DNA of 64,000 nt from Streptomyces actuosus (GCF_016921115.1 NZ_JAFFZS010000018.1:62001-126000), one strand, 5' to 3'. Positions 42,785 to 52,096 are shown, counted from the first letter of the stretch. Notes: generated from the letters alone by a model not told the origin. Numbers and translations: made by a program.

Positions 42785-44923
42785 TCAGCGCTCCGCGGTC
42801 GGGGACAGCGGCGTGGTGACGCCCTCGGGGACCCGCGTGCGCGGTGCCGGCTTGACGGTCTTCGTGGAGCTGCCCGTGCCGCCGGCCGTGGAGGAGGCAG
42901 AGGCGGACGCCGGGAGGGTGAGGGTGAGCGGGGCCGAGGCGGTGGGCAGGGTCCAGCCGGAGCGCGCCCCCGCGTAGGGCTCGCCGAAGGCGGAGCCCGC
43001 TCGCGTGGTGCCGTCGGGCATCGTCGCGGGCACGGCCACGCCGTCCGGGCTCTGGACGGTGACGGTGTCGCCGATGCGGTACGCGGTGACCTGGTCGTTC
43101 TGCACGGCGGTGTGCCAGGCGGCGCGGCGCTGGAGTTCCGTCCCGATGTCCTTCATGCGCAGGTCGACCACCGGGGTGTCCGTCGCGAAGAGCGAGTCGT
43201 AGGTGTTCAGCACGCCGTCCAGGACCGGGTAGGCGATACGGTCCTCGGCCAGGTTCGACTGGTGGATGAAGTGCGGCTTGGGGTCGTTGGCGAGGACGTG
43301 GCCGAGAGCGATCTGCCGCTCCAGCGGCACGATGTGGTCGGTGTAGCCCGTCGAGGTGTCGAGCGGGGCCGACAGGCAGGTGGTGGTGTCCGGGTGGTCC
43401 TCGCAGATGCCGCTGCCGCCCTGCGCGCGGCTGGTGTAGATCCAGTTGTACTCGTCGACCTGCTCGGCCGTCCGGCCCGCGTTGTAGAAGACGTTCATCG
43501 GGTAGCGGGGCACGGTCGTGGCGGGGCCGACCTGGCGCTGTTCGGGCTCACGGGAGTTGTCCGAGGCCAGCCAGGTGATGCCGTTGTCGGCGAGAGCGAG
43601 CGCCAGGTTGGGGTTGTCGTCGGGCTGCTGCGGCAGGACCTGCAGGCCGGAGTGCTCACCGGTGACCAGTTCGTCGTTGTCCAGCGGCAGGCCGGCGAGC
43701 TCCCCCCACACGCGGTTCCGGGCGATCTCGTCGGAGATCGCGTAGCGGCTGACCCACTTGGTGCTGCCGTCCGCGTCGGTGACGCACCGCCAGGGCACGA
43801 CCGTGATGTCCTGCTCACACCCGAGGAAGGCGTGCGTGTAGGTGTGGTTGACCCAGCGGAAGGCGGCGCGGTCCGCGATGAACTTGTCGGCGAGCGCGTC
43901 GACGCCGTTGTGGTCCTCACGCTGGTCCTCGCTGCCGGCGCCGTTGTAGACCATGTCGAGGGTGAAGTGGTGCGCGTTCTGCCAGGCGATGGCGTGATCG
44001 ACGTCGGCGGAGGTCATCCGGATCGGATCGGGGGTGGCGTTCGGGTCGGTGCAGTCCACGTCGCCCGGCGTGCAGTTGAGCGTGGAGTTCCAGCGGTCGT
44101 CGGCGGCGAAGACGTCGTCGACGTGGACGGCGAAGTAGTTGCGGGAGGCGCCCAGGTGCACTCCGCCGGTCATCCACTCCACGATGCCGCGGGACAGCAG
44201 CCGGAACTGCTGCTGGTACCGGTTGTAGACGAATGTGACGACGAGTTCGCGGCGGCCGTCGTGCCGGTACTCGCCCACCAGCGAGCCCTGCTCGGTGGTG
44301 CCCGGGATCGGAGCCTGCACGTACGGGGTGAAGTCGGCGCCGGCCACAGGCGTGGACAGATAGGCGTAGCTCTCGCCGACGGTGGGCGAGTTGTCCTCGA
44401 AGGGCACCGGGCCGTCGAGATAGCCGAACGGGCCCGACCGCCCGGCGGTGGTCACCTCGGCCTGCACACCGTCGAGGCTGCCGGAGTAGCCGCCGTCGAC
44501 CGGGTACTGGAGCCCGGCCTCGGGACGCGCGTAGGTGTAGGCGTCGACCTGCGGGATGCCGTAGGTCTGTTCGTACGCCGCCAGTGCGGCCATCTCCGGG
44601 GAGTTCGCCGCGAACGGGTTGTCGTTCGGCAGGACGACGGCCTGGAACCTGGCACGCGGCCGGCCGTCCACGGTGTCCGCCAGGAAGCCGGCGTCGATCA
44701 TCGGCCGGTCGGACCGGGTGAGGTCGATCTCGGTGTACGGCGTTCCCGCGGTGTCCAGTTCGGCGGCGATGGCGTCGGTGGACGGTCCGCCGTCGCTCAC
44801 GACGAGAATCCGCAGGTCGATGCGGGGAGCAGTAGTGTCGGCCCAGGCCCCCGTGGCCGGTGTTCCGAGCGCGGCGATGAGCGCGCCCGTAGTGATCAAA
44901 GTCGTGCGTATGGTCCGCTTCAT
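42785..44923 (-). CDS. Secreted polysaccharide deacetylase, Agd3/CE18-like
   Basis: 712 residues with a Sec signal (MKRTIRTTLITTGALIAALG to ATGAWA). Early strands LRILVVSDGGPSTDAI and RFQAVVLPNDNPF form a Rossmann-like region, and the deacetylase part has YFAVHVDDVFAADDRW (H267, D269, D270) and WVNHTYTHAFLGCE (H360, H364), the divergent NodB metal motifs of fungal Agd3. Agd3 removes acetyl groups from galactosaminogalactan so that it sticks to surfaces. The last 60 residues are Ser/Thr/Ala rich. GGGAGGGG precedes the ATG. First gene of the operon. This identification drives the view that the locus makes a cationic galactosamine polymer. Confidence 0.85.
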   Translation of the reverse strand: MKRTIRTTLITTGALIAALGTPATGAWADTTAPRIDLRILVVSDGGPSTDAIAAELDTAGTPYTEIDLTRSDRPMIDAGFLADTVDGRPRARFQAVVLPNDNPFAANSPEMAALAAYEQTYGIPQVDAYTYARPEAGLQYPVDGGYSGSLDGVQAEVTTAGRSGPFGYLDGPVPFEDNSPTVGESYAYLSTPVAGADFTPYVQAPIPGTTEQGSLVGEYRHDGRRELVVTFVYNRYQQQFRLLSRGIVEWMTGGVHLGASRNYFAVHVDDVFAADDRWNSTLNCTPGDVDCTDPNATPDPIRMTSADVDHAIAWQNAHHFTLDMVYNGAGSEDQREDHNGVDALADKFIADRAAFRWVNHTYTHAFLGCEQDITVVPWRCVTDADGSTKWVSRYAISDEIARNRVWGELAGLPLDNDELVTGEHSGLQVLPQQPDDNPNLALALADNGITWLASDNSREPEQRQVGPATTVPRYPMNVFYNAGRTAEQVDEYNWIYTSRAQGGSGICEDHPDTTTCLSAPLDTSTGYTDHIVPLERQIALGHVLANDPKPHFIHQSNLAEDRIAYPVLDGVLNTYDSLFATDTPVVDLRMKDIGTELQRRAAWHTAVQNDQVTAYRIGDTVTVQSPDGVAVPATMPDGTTRAGSAFGEPYAGARSGWTLPTASAPLTLTLPASASASSTAGGTGSSTKTVKPAPRTRVPEGVTTPLSPTAER

Positions 44924-45205
44924 GCGGTGCTGTCCCCTCCCGAGGCAGGGGTGATCACAGCTCCGCGGAGCGGACGCACCCCCATGCGCAACGCCGGCTT
45001 CCCCCTCAGAGGCCGGTCGTCGACGCATCCGTCGCGTCACATAGTGGGCCGTCTGTGGAGTTTTTGTGGTTGCGTTGCGAAACCTGACGGAAAAGTGCAG
45101 GCGCGCTAGAGGATGCCATCCACCCGCCCGGCAGATTCGCCCGCCCGTGGCGTGTGCCGGGCGGGCGGTGGCTCCGAGAGGCGCAACGCAGGTCAGGCGA
45201 GGGTG

Positions 45206-45244
45206 CGGTGCACCGGCGGACCGCGGGGGTCCGCCGGTGCACCG
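45206..45244 (-). terminator. Perfect 17-bp hairpin terminator
   Basis: CGGTGCACCGGCGGACC at 45206-45222 pairs with 45228-45244 around a five-base loop. It lies 70 bases beyond the stop of the 175-residue secreted protein gene, read on the minus strand, and separates it from the deacetylase operon. One of the strongest hairpins in the window. Confidence 0.85.
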
Positions 45245-45314
45245 TCATTGGTCCAGACCGGTATGACAATCTGTTGTGGCTGGAATCAGATCACTGCGTC
45301 GTCCCGCCGGGTCG

Positions 45315-45842
45315 TCAGGTGCACAGCACACGCGTCTCGGGCGTGTAGACCGGGCCCCCGCTGCTGTTCGTGCCGTCGCTGAACTCGGCGTAGAAGTACG
45401 AGTAGAAGCCGATGTTGCCGTTGCACCCGGAGTCGGCCGCGACCTGCAGCGTCAGTGTCACGGTCCGGCTCTGACCGGGCGGGACGGGCGCGCTGTAGTT
45501 GGGGCCGAGATCGGTGGGACCGGTGCCGGAGCACGGGGTGCTGCCGGAGGCCGTGGCGAGGCTGCAGCCCGTGAACGAGTACTTCAGGTCAGGGCGCTGC
45601 GTGGTCAGCCAGGTGGGATCGATGGTCTGGTAGACGAACCAGAGGTCGTAGGTCTTGTTGTTCGTCAGGGTCATCGACAGGTTCACCGTGCCGCCTGGCG
45701 TCGTGGTCGCGGCGCTGGTGGTGAACGAGAGGTCCGCGGGGGCCGGGTCGGCCGCACTCGCGGAGGGGGCCAGGCCGAACAGGGCGAGGACGAGGGCGAG
45801 GGCGGCGGTGAGGCCGAGTCGGCTCATCAAGGGTGATCGCAT
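45315..45842 (-). CDS. Secreted protein of unknown function (175 residues)
   Basis: Clear signal peptide MSRLGLTAALALVLALFGLA ending near PSASA, then a Thr/Ser/Gly-rich beta-sandwich-like domain: TTPGGTVNLSMTLTNNKTYD, PVPPGQSRTVTLTLQVAADS and two Cys pairs (GCSLATASGSTPC; GCNGNIGF...VLC) likely disulfide bonded. The NxT/GGT motif style resembles DUF11/CARDB-type extracellular domains, but no family is certain. Two starts are possible: ATG 45842 or ATG 45827; both have weak ribosome sites. It is next to the exopolysaccharide operon but has its own terminator, so co-function is only a guess. Confidence 0.78.
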   Translation of the reverse strand: MRSPLMSRLGLTAALALVLALFGLAPSASAADPAPADLSFTTSAATTTPGGTVNLSMTLTNNKTYDLWFVYQTIDPTWLTTQRPDLKYSFTGCSLATASGSTPCSGTGPTDLGPNYSAPVPPGQSRTVTLTLQVAADSGCNGNIGFYSYFYAEFSDGTNSSGGPVYTPETRVLCT

Positions 45843-46398
45843 GGCCCGGGACGCTAGACAGGGGGCGGCTGCGGCGTCTGCCCCCGACGCGGTGCCCGGA
45901 GCGGCGAGGGGCCGAAAGTGCGCGTCCTGTGAAGGTGACGTGATGAAGCGGCAACAGTGGCCCCGGATCGTATACATGCACGATGGAGCGGATGCGGCGG
46001 TCGTGATCGTCCGGGACTCCCGTTCACTTCGTGTGACCGAGCGGTGACGCGGCTCTTTGGCGTGGAACGGTCGAGCCGGGTTCCATACGGTGCCGTCCGC
46101 GCCCGGTTCGTGACGAAAGTTCCCGGCCAAAATCCGATTTCCGGCCGATGTCATCGCCGCGGGGTGCGTGGAGCCGCCGCAGCAGCGGGGCGGCCCGGTC
46201 GCGCAGCCGTGGCGCCGCCGCCCCGACGGCTGACGGCTGACGGCGCCGCGCACGCCCGTCAGGCCCAGCGCCGTGCCCGCCGCCTGAGCGGTCCCGCCGG
46301 CGGGGGAGCCGGGGCGAGGGCGTGGACGCCGACCAGGCCGGCCGTGTCGAGTACGCAGGTCGCACCGAGTGTGGCGGGTGCCGGCGTCGCGGGCAGCG
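45843..46398. other. 556-bp stretch without a firm gene
   Basis: Lies between the secreted protein gene and the decayed AraC-type gene. A 34-codon open frame at about 45942-46046 (MKRQQWPRIVYMHDGADAAV) has a ribosome-like GAAGGTG before it, but no other support. A lower-GC part around 46110-46140 may be a promoter. Confidence 0.4.
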
Positions 46399-47103
46399 TC
46401 AGACGGCCTGTCGCAGCGCCGGTACCGGCTGACGCCCGGGTGCGCGGCGCACTCCCGTACCGACCACGCCGTCGCGTCGGGGGCGGTCGATCAGCCCGGT
46501 GAACTCCTCGGCCACGGCTCCGGGGCGCCCGCCGGCGTTCGGGGCGGAGACGGTGCCGGCCGGGGGCCCGGAGGCCGTGCAGCCCGCACCACGAGCACGT
46601 ACAGCAGGCAACGCAGGACGCCGGCGTACCCCGGTGCCGGGCGCCGGTGCTCCGCCGCCAGTTCGGCCATCAGCCGGCGGATCGCCGCGTCGTCCTCGGG
46701 GCCCAGCCGGAACCAGCACTGCTGGCCGAGCCGCCGCAGCACCTCGCGGTCCCCGGGGTGGTCCGTCGGGAAGTCGTCGGTGAACAGGGCGAGGGGTGCC
46801 CTCCAACTCCCGGCCGCTCTGCCGGTGGTGCAGTTGCCCGGGGCTGATCACGGCCAGGTGCGGCGGCCCGACCGGCCACCGGGCGAGGTCGACGGCACGG
46901 GTGCCCGATCCCGCGGTCACGCGCACGAGCTCGTGGAAGGTGTGCCGGTGCGTCCGGTCCCAGCGGGACAGCGGCCCCAGCGCGGCGAACGAGCCCACGG
47001 TGAAGCACGTTCCCGGGTTCAGCCACCTCCAGCCGGTGCAGCGGCGGCTCCCCACCCGACGGCAGCGGACAGGCTGTTCCCGGCAACCGTCGGTGCGACG
47101 CAT
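46399..47103 (-). pseudogene. Decayed AraC-family regulator
   Basis: An N-terminal cupin-like part starts at ATG 47103 (good GGGAGGTGAGG site) and reads CFTVGSFAALGPLSRWDRTH, HTFHELVRVTAGSGTRAVDL and GPPHLAVISPGQLHHRQS, typical of AraC-type regulators. Near 46800 the sense continues in another frame as APLALFTDDFPTDHPGDREV, LRRLGQQCWFRLGPEDDAAI and GYAGVLRCLLYVLVVRAARP, then shifts back near 46540 to VAEEFTGLIDRP. The DNA-binding domain that should follow is missing. At least two frameshifts and a lost C-terminus mean it cannot make a working regulator. Confidence 0.65.
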
Positions 47104-47258
47104 CGACCACCTCACCTCCCGCGACGGTGCGGATACGGACCGATGGGGCCGGTGCGACGATGCCACGGACCGCCCGCCCCGGGAACCGTGCGCCGCCGTG
47201 CGGCACAGGTCTGTACCAGCCTCTTGCACCGGGCCGTCGCGCGCCGCAAGCTCCCCTC

Positions 47259-48221
47259 ATGGAGCTGGAGTTGCGGCATCTGAAGGTCATCCGGGCGATC
47301 GCCGAGGCGGGCAGTCTGACCAGAGCGGCGACGGCGCTCGGTCTTGCGCAGCCCGCGCTCAGCGCGCAGCTCAGGCGCATCGAACGGACCCTGGGCGGAG
47401 CGCTGTTCGAACGGGGCCGGAACGGCGTCCGGGCCACGCCCCTGGGCGAACTCGTCCTGGAACGCACGCGGATCGTGCTGCCCGCGGTGCGTGAGCTCCA
47501 GCAGGAGGCGGCACGTTTCGCCCGCACCAGACGGCAGGCGGAGCGACTGCGGATCGGCGGCACCCACGGGCCGCTGCTGGGCGCGCTCGTTGACCGTCTG
47601 GCCGGCGCCGCTCCCACCACCACGGTGACGACCCGGGCCTCCTGGTCCGAGCGGGAACTCGCCGACCTGCTCGCCGACGGACGCCTGGACTTCGCCCTCG
47701 CCGGCACCTGCGGCTCCGCCGCGCCGCCCGGCGCCCCGCACCTCGCCTGGCAGGAGATCGCCGTGGACCCGGTGTTCGTCATGCTCGCCGAGGATCACCC
47801 CCTCGCCCTCGGGCGGGAGGCCGACCTGGCTGCCCTCGCCGACGAGGAATGGGCCTGCGTCCCCGGTGACGGCTGCTTCGCGGACTGCTTCACGGCAGCC
47901 TGCGCCCGCGCCGGATTCACCCCGCGCCGCATGTACGAGACGGACACCGCCTCCTGCGTGCACCTGGTGCAGGTCGGCCGGGCTGTCGGCCTGTGCCGGG
48001 CCACCTTCCCCCCGACGCCCGGCCTGACCACCCGCCCCCTCGCCGGTACGCCGCTGATGTGGCGACACCTCCTGGGCTGGCACCCGGGATCCCAGCAGCC
48101 GGACACGGCGGCCACCTTGCTGACCCAGGCCCGCACCGCGCACGCCAGGGCGGCGGCCCGCAGCGACAGCTACACCAACTGGCTGGCCCGGCGCGGGGAT
48201 CCCGACACGGCACTGCGCTGA
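47259..48221 (+). CDS. LysR-family transcriptional regulator
   Basis: 320 residues. The N-terminal helix-turn-helix is LRHLKVIRAIAEAGSLTRAA with LAQPALSAQLRRIERTLGGA and LFERGRNGVRATPLG, the canonical LysR pattern, followed by an effector-binding domain (DFALAGTCGSAAPPGAPHLA, MLAEDHPLALGREADLAALA). The ATG at 47259 is the first codon giving the domain its normal start; the ribosome site is weak. It lies directly upstream of the streptogrisin-like protease gene on the same strand with 109 bases between, so it may control protease expression. Effector unknown. Confidence 0.9.
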   Translation: MELELRHLKVIRAIAEAGSLTRAATALGLAQPALSAQLRRIERTLGGALFERGRNGVRATPLGELVLERTRIVLPAVRELQQEAARFARTRRQAERLRIGGTHGPLLGALVDRLAGAAPTTTVTTRASWSERELADLLADGRLDFALAGTCGSAAPPGAPHLAWQEIAVDPVFVMLAEDHPLALGREADLAALADEEWACVPGDGCFADCFTAACARAGFTPRRMYETDTASCVHLVQVGRAVGLCRATFPPTPGLTTRPLAGTPLMWRHLLGWHPGSQQPDTAATLLTQARTAHARAAARSDSYTNWLARRGDPDTALR

Positions 48222-48330
48222 TCCCGGCGTTTCCATAACGCCGGGGCAGGGGGTCGGCTGACGTCTTATGCCGCCCGGTGGCCTCTCCCTACGGTTTCGG
48301 CACTCCACCCGATTCCGAGGAGACCTCCCC

Positions 48331-49686
48331 ATGCTCCTACGACATGCCAGAGCCGTCTGCGCCGCCGCCGCTGCGACGGCCGCGCTGGTCGGGGCCGGGC
48401 TCAGCGGCTCCGCCGGCGCAGCCCCGTCCCACCCCGCCACCCCCACGGCGGCCGAGACGCTGCGCACCGCCGACGCTCCGCCCGGGCTCCTGAGCGCCCT
48501 GCGACGCGACCTCGGTCTGGATCGCCGCCAGGCGGAGCACCGCCTGGCCAACGAGGCCGAAGCGGGCGCCACCGCCGGGCGGCTGCGCGCCGCGCTGGGC
48601 TCCGACTTCGCCGGCGCCTGGGTGCGCGGCGCGCAGTCGGAGACGCTGACCGTGGCGACGACCGACCGGGCCGACGTTCCCGCGATCGAGGCGCGGGGCG
48701 CGCACGCCGCCGTGGTGCCCCGCTCCCTGAGCACGCTCGACGCGGCCAAGGCACGCGTGGACCGCGCCGCCGCACGCCACTCCACCCTGGACACCCCGGT
48801 GTGGTACGTCGACGTGCCCACCAACACCCTCGTCGTGCAGGCGATACGACCGCACGCCGCCCGCTCGCTGCTCGCGGCGGCCGGCGTGGACGCGTCCCTG
48901 GCCCGCGTGGTCACCTCGCCGGAACGGCCCCGCCCGCTGTACGACCTGCGTGGCGGTGACGCCTACTACATCGGCACCGGCAGCCGCTGCTCGATCGGTT
49001 TCCCCGTGACACGCGGCACCCGGCAGGGTTTCGCCACGGCCGGGCACTGCGGGCGCGCCGGCAACACCACCAGCGGCTCCAACCGGGTCGCGCAGGGGAC
49101 CTTCCAGGCGTCGGTGTTCCCCGGCAACGACATGGCATGGGTGGCCGCGAACTCCAACTGGACGGCGACGCCCTACGTGAACGGTTCCAGCTCCCAGGTC
49201 GCCGGGTCCACGCAGGCCCCGGTCGGCTCCTCGGTGTGCCGTTCCGGCTCGACGACCGGCTGGCACTGCGGAACCGTCCAGCAGCTGAACACGAGTGTGA
49301 CGTACCAGGAGGGCACCGTCAGCGGGGTGACCCGTACCTCGGTGTGCGCCGAACCGGGCGACTCGGGCGGCTCGTTCATCTCCGGCAGCCAGGCGCAGGG
49401 CGTCACTTCTGGCGGTTCGGGCAACTGCACCACCGGGGGCACGACCTTCTTCCAGCCGATCAACCCGATCCTCCAGGCCTACGGCCTCACCCTCAGGACC
49501 AGCGGGAGCGACCCGGGCGACCCGGGCGATCCCGGTGACCCGGGTGGCACCTGGGCGGCGGGAACCGTCTACCAGGCGGGCGACACGGTGACCTACGGCG
49601 GGGCGACCTATCGCTGCATCCAGGGCCACCAGGCGCAGACCGGATGGGAGCCGCCGCACGTGCCGGCGCTGTGGCAGCGGCTGTGA
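48331..49686 (+). CDS. Streptogrisin C-like secreted serine protease with chitin-binding domain
   Basis: A 451-residue pre-pro-enzyme. Signal peptide to about residue 31, then an alpha-lytic-type prodomain (about 35-200), then an S1E chymotrypsin-fold domain with the triad H239 (ATAGHCG), D267 (GNDMAW) and S345 (GDSGGS), a Gly/Asp-Pro linker (DPGDPGDPGDPGG) and a C-terminal CBM5/12 chitin-binding domain (WAAGTVYQAGDTVTYGGATY). This is the layout of streptogrisin C. GAGGAGA precedes the ATG. The LysR gene upstream may regulate it, and a strong hairpin follows the stop. The chitin-binding tail would hold the protease on fungal or insect material. Confidence 0.94.
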   Translation: MLLRHARAVCAAAAATAALVGAGLSGSAGAAPSHPATPTAAETLRTADAPPGLLSALRRDLGLDRRQAEHRLANEAEAGATAGRLRAALGSDFAGAWVRGAQSETLTVATTDRADVPAIEARGAHAAVVPRSLSTLDAAKARVDRAAARHSTLDTPVWYVDVPTNTLVVQAIRPHAARSLLAAAGVDASLARVVTSPERPRPLYDLRGGDAYYIGTGSRCSIGFPVTRGTRQGFATAGHCGRAGNTTSGSNRVAQGTFQASVFPGNDMAWVAANSNWTATPYVNGSSSQVAGSTQAPVGSSVCRSGSTTGWHCGTVQQLNTSVTYQEGTVSGVTRTSVCAEPGDSGGSFISGSQAQGVTSGGSGNCTTGGTTFFQPINPILQAYGLTLRTSGSDPGDPGDPGDPGGTWAAGTVYQAGDTVTYGGATYRCIQGHQAQTGWEPPHVPALWQRL

Positions 49687-49711
49687 GGCGCTGAGACCGT
49701 CGGCCGGTGCC

Positions 49712-49743
49712 GGCCCGGGCGTTCCTGACGGAGCGCCCGGGCC
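49712..49743 (+). terminator. Perfect 10-bp hairpin terminator after the protease gene
   Basis: GGCCCGGGCG at 49712-49721 pairs with 49734-49743 around a 12-base loop, 25 bases past the protease stop. Confidence 0.72.
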
Positions 49744-50146
49744 GCGGGGCCGGCGACCCGCCACAGGAGGAGGGCGGGTCGCCGGCCGTGTGCCGTCCGC
49801 TCCGGCGGTCGCCGGGGTGCGTGCTCGCCCGCCCGCGGTTCGCCGGGGCGGACGGCCCCCCTGTCCCGCCGGTCGGCCGGCTGCGGACGGATGCGCCGGT
49901 CATTCCGGGTTCACCGGGTGGAACCCGCCTGTGGTGCGCGGTTCCCGGCCCTGGGGAAGAGCGGTGGTTCCTCCCCGCCTCCGCCGCCCGTCGCGACCAC
50001 GCGGAATTCTGTCGGCCCGCTCCGGATGATCGAGTGGTGTCCTGCTGCGTGAACACCGGACCGGCACTGAGCCACACACGGACGGGCGATCCGGTGGAGG
50101 TCCGACCGCACGGCGGCGCGCGGAGCGCACCCCCTCCCCGCGCCAC
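49744..50146. other. 403-bp intergenic region
   Basis: No gene is supported here. It lies between the protease terminator and the broken glyoxalase-fold gene. The open frames crossing it are Arg/Pro rich. It should contain the promoter of the downstream gene. Confidence 0.45.
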
Positions 50147-50588
50147 GTGGACCTCCCCGTGCCCGAGCACCGCGAGCCCCCTCCCGTGCCGAGCCGTCCT
50201 GAGGTCAGCCGTATCACAGTCACGTTCAACCACACCATCATCGCTGCCAGGGACCGCGGCGAGTCCGCCCGTTTCTTCCGCGAGCTGCTGGAGCTTCCGG
50301 AAGCGCCGTCCTGGGGTCCCTTCACCGACGTCCAGCTCACCGACGGCGTCCTGCTCCAGTTCGCCGAGCAGCCGGTGGAGATCCAGATGGAGCACTACGC
50401 CTTCCTGGGTCGACGACGAGCTGTTCGACCGGGCCTACCGGCGCCTGTGCGAGCACCAGGTCGAGCACTGGGCCGATCCGCACATGCGGCGCCCCGGCGA
50501 GACCAACACCGAGCACGGCGGCCGCGGGGTGTACTTCAAGGACCCCGCCGGACACGCGATCGAGCTCAACACACGCCCCTACCTCTGA
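50147..50588 (+). pseudogene. Glyoxalase/VOC-fold protein with a single-base frameshift
   Basis: The first part reads VTFNHTIIAARDRGESARFF, RELLELPEAPSWGPFTDVQL and EQPVEIQMEHYAFL in one frame. After CTGGG at 50405-50409 the sense continues in the next frame as VDDELFDRAYRRLCEHQVEH and GGRGVYFKDPAGHAIELNTR. Reading GG instead of GGG would restore one continuous VOC domain of about 145 residues with its expected metal ligands and the terminal Glu. It is either a very recent pseudogene or a sequencing error. The start is uncertain: GTG 50147 or GTG 50186. VOC proteins include glyoxalases, dioxygenases and drug-resistance proteins, so no substrate is implied. Confidence 0.75.
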
Positions 50589-50760
50589 CGGGCGCACACC
50601 CGTCCGGGGCGCCCGAAGCGTGCGGCGCCCCGACCCCGGGCTGCCGTCCGGCGGACCGGGGTCGGGACGGGAGCGGCGTGAGGTGAGCGGAGACGAGGGA
50701 GCTGCCGGGGCGACCCGCCCGTGCCGGGCCGGCAGGGGCTGGGGGAGGGCCCGGGCCCGG

Positions 50761-51321
50761 TCACTGGCCCACCCGTCCGTCGACGCGCTCGCGCAGCAGG
50801 TCCGCGTGCCCGCAGTGACGGGCGTACTCCTCGATCCGGTGCACCAACAGCTCCCTGACGGCGATCGCGTCCTCGCCCACCCGCTCGCCCAGGTCCGGGT
50901 GTGCGGCCAGCGCGGCGTCGGTCGCCGCCTGCTCGTGCGCCAGGTCGGTGAACGCGGCGTCGACCACTGCCTGTTCGGCGACGGCGTCGTCGAAGTCGGC
51001 GTCGCGCCGGCCGTACAGTTTCGGCAGGGGGCCGGCGTCGCCGATCCAGTTGCGCCAGTCCCGCTCCACCTCGGCGAGGTGCCGCACGAGGCCGAGCAGC
51101 GACATCGTCGACGGGGGGACCGATCGCCGGGCCAGCTGTTCCGGATCCAGGCCTTCGCATTTCATCCGAAGCGTCAACCGGTAGTTGGTCAGGAAATCCT
51201 GCAGCGTGGCGAGTTCGCCGTCCGGAGCCGTGTTCTCGTCGGTGCGGGGGTCGTCGGCCGGGTCGGCCCACATGTCGGGGTAGACGGTCGCCCGGGACCA
51301 TCGTGCGGGTTGATCACTCAT
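50761..51321 (-). CDS. DinB family protein (DUF664 type)
   Basis: 186 residues forming a four-helix bundle. Characteristic pieces are LATLQDFLTNYRLTLRMKCE, STMSLLGLVRHLAEVERDWR and IAVRELLVHRIEEYARHCGH, containing the three His that bind a metal in DinB/YfiT-like proteins. Some relatives are mycothiol-dependent transferases, others have unknown roles. Start is uncertain; ATG 51321 gives the usual MSDQPARW onset, ATG 51330 and 51342 are also in frame, and none has a strong ribosome site. It is monocistronic. Cytosolic. Confidence 0.82.
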   Translation of the reverse strand: MSDQPARWSRATVYPDMWADPADDPRTDENTAPDGELATLQDFLTNYRLTLRMKCEGLDPEQLARRSVPPSTMSLLGLVRHLAEVERDWRNWIGDAGPLPKLYGRRDADFDDAVAEQAVVDAAFTDLAHEQAATDAALAAHPDLGERVGEDAIAVRELLVHRIEEYARHCGHADLLRERVDGRVGQ

Positions 51322-51423
51322 GCGTCGCATGGTGGTACGCAACGTCCCCCGTACGCCAGCGAGTTCTTCGCTCCGCGGTGACCGGGTCCCACCGCGGGAG
51401 GGACGCGCCGGGGCGTTGGCGGC

Positions 51424-51909
51424 TCAGCCCTCCCGCGGCGATCCGCCGGACCCGCCCTGCCCCGTCGCCCGTCTCACCAGCGCGACGATCCGCTTCTCGA
51501 CCTCGTCGTCGATCTCGACCAGGGCGAAAGCGGTCGGCCACATCAGGCCGTCGTCCAAGGTCGCCGGGTCGTTGAACCCGAGCGTCGCGTAGCGGGCCTT
51601 GAACTTCGCCGCGCTCTGGAAGAAGCAGACGACCTTGCCGTCCCGCGCGTAGGCCGGCATTCCGTACCACAGCCTCGGCGCGAGCTGCGGGGCGCCTGCC
51701 TTGATCGCGGCGTGGACGCGCTCGGCCATGACCCGGTCGGTGTCCTGCATCTCGGCGATCTTGGCGAGCACGTCCTGCTCCGCCTCCGCCGCCTTCTGGG
51801 CCCGCGAGCCGCGGCGCGCCGCCTTTCGCTGCTCCTGCGCGTGCTCCTTCATCGCGGCCCGCTCCTCGGCCGTGAACCCCTCGTACGCGCCGCTGCCGCT
51901 GCCGGCCAT
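51424..51909 (-). CDS. DUF1801/YdhG-like domain protein
   Basis: 161 residues. A charged helical N-terminus (EERAAMKEHAQEQRKAARRG) leads into a DUF1801-type domain: VHAAIKAGAPQLAPRLWYGM followed by PAYARDGKVVCFFQSAAKFK and ATLGFNDPATLDDGLMWPTA. This fold is found in the YdhG/iron-chaperone (frataxin-like) group and in many stress-related actinobacterial proteins. GGGAGAG precedes ATG 51909. Function is not established. It lies just upstream of the DinB gene, with 102 bases between, and could be co-transcribed with it. Confidence 0.82.
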   Translation of the reverse strand: MAGSGSGAYEGFTAEERAAMKEHAQEQRKAARRGSRAQKAAEAEQDVLAKIAEMQDTDRVMAERVHAAIKAGAPQLAPRLWYGMPAYARDGKVVCFFQSAAKFKARYATLGFNDPATLDDGLMWPTAFALVEIDDEVEKRIVALVRRATGQGGSGGSPREG

Positions 51910-52096
51910 GATCTCTCCCGCGGGTCGGTCGGTCACCACAGGCCCCGCACTCCCTGCCGGACCCGATCGCTCTGTCACAGGATCTCCCCGCCGTGCAGGC
52001 CCCGCACGCGCGGCGATCACGGGAATCGCTCGCCCCGCGGGCCCCGGACGGCACAGCCGGCACCCGCGCCGCGCGGCCGGCCCTCGTGCGCAGCCA

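Noticed and set aside
45942..46046. 34-codon open frame MKRQQWPRIVYMHDGADAAV
   Set aside because: A GAAGGTG lies upstream, but the peptide has no features and no second line of support.
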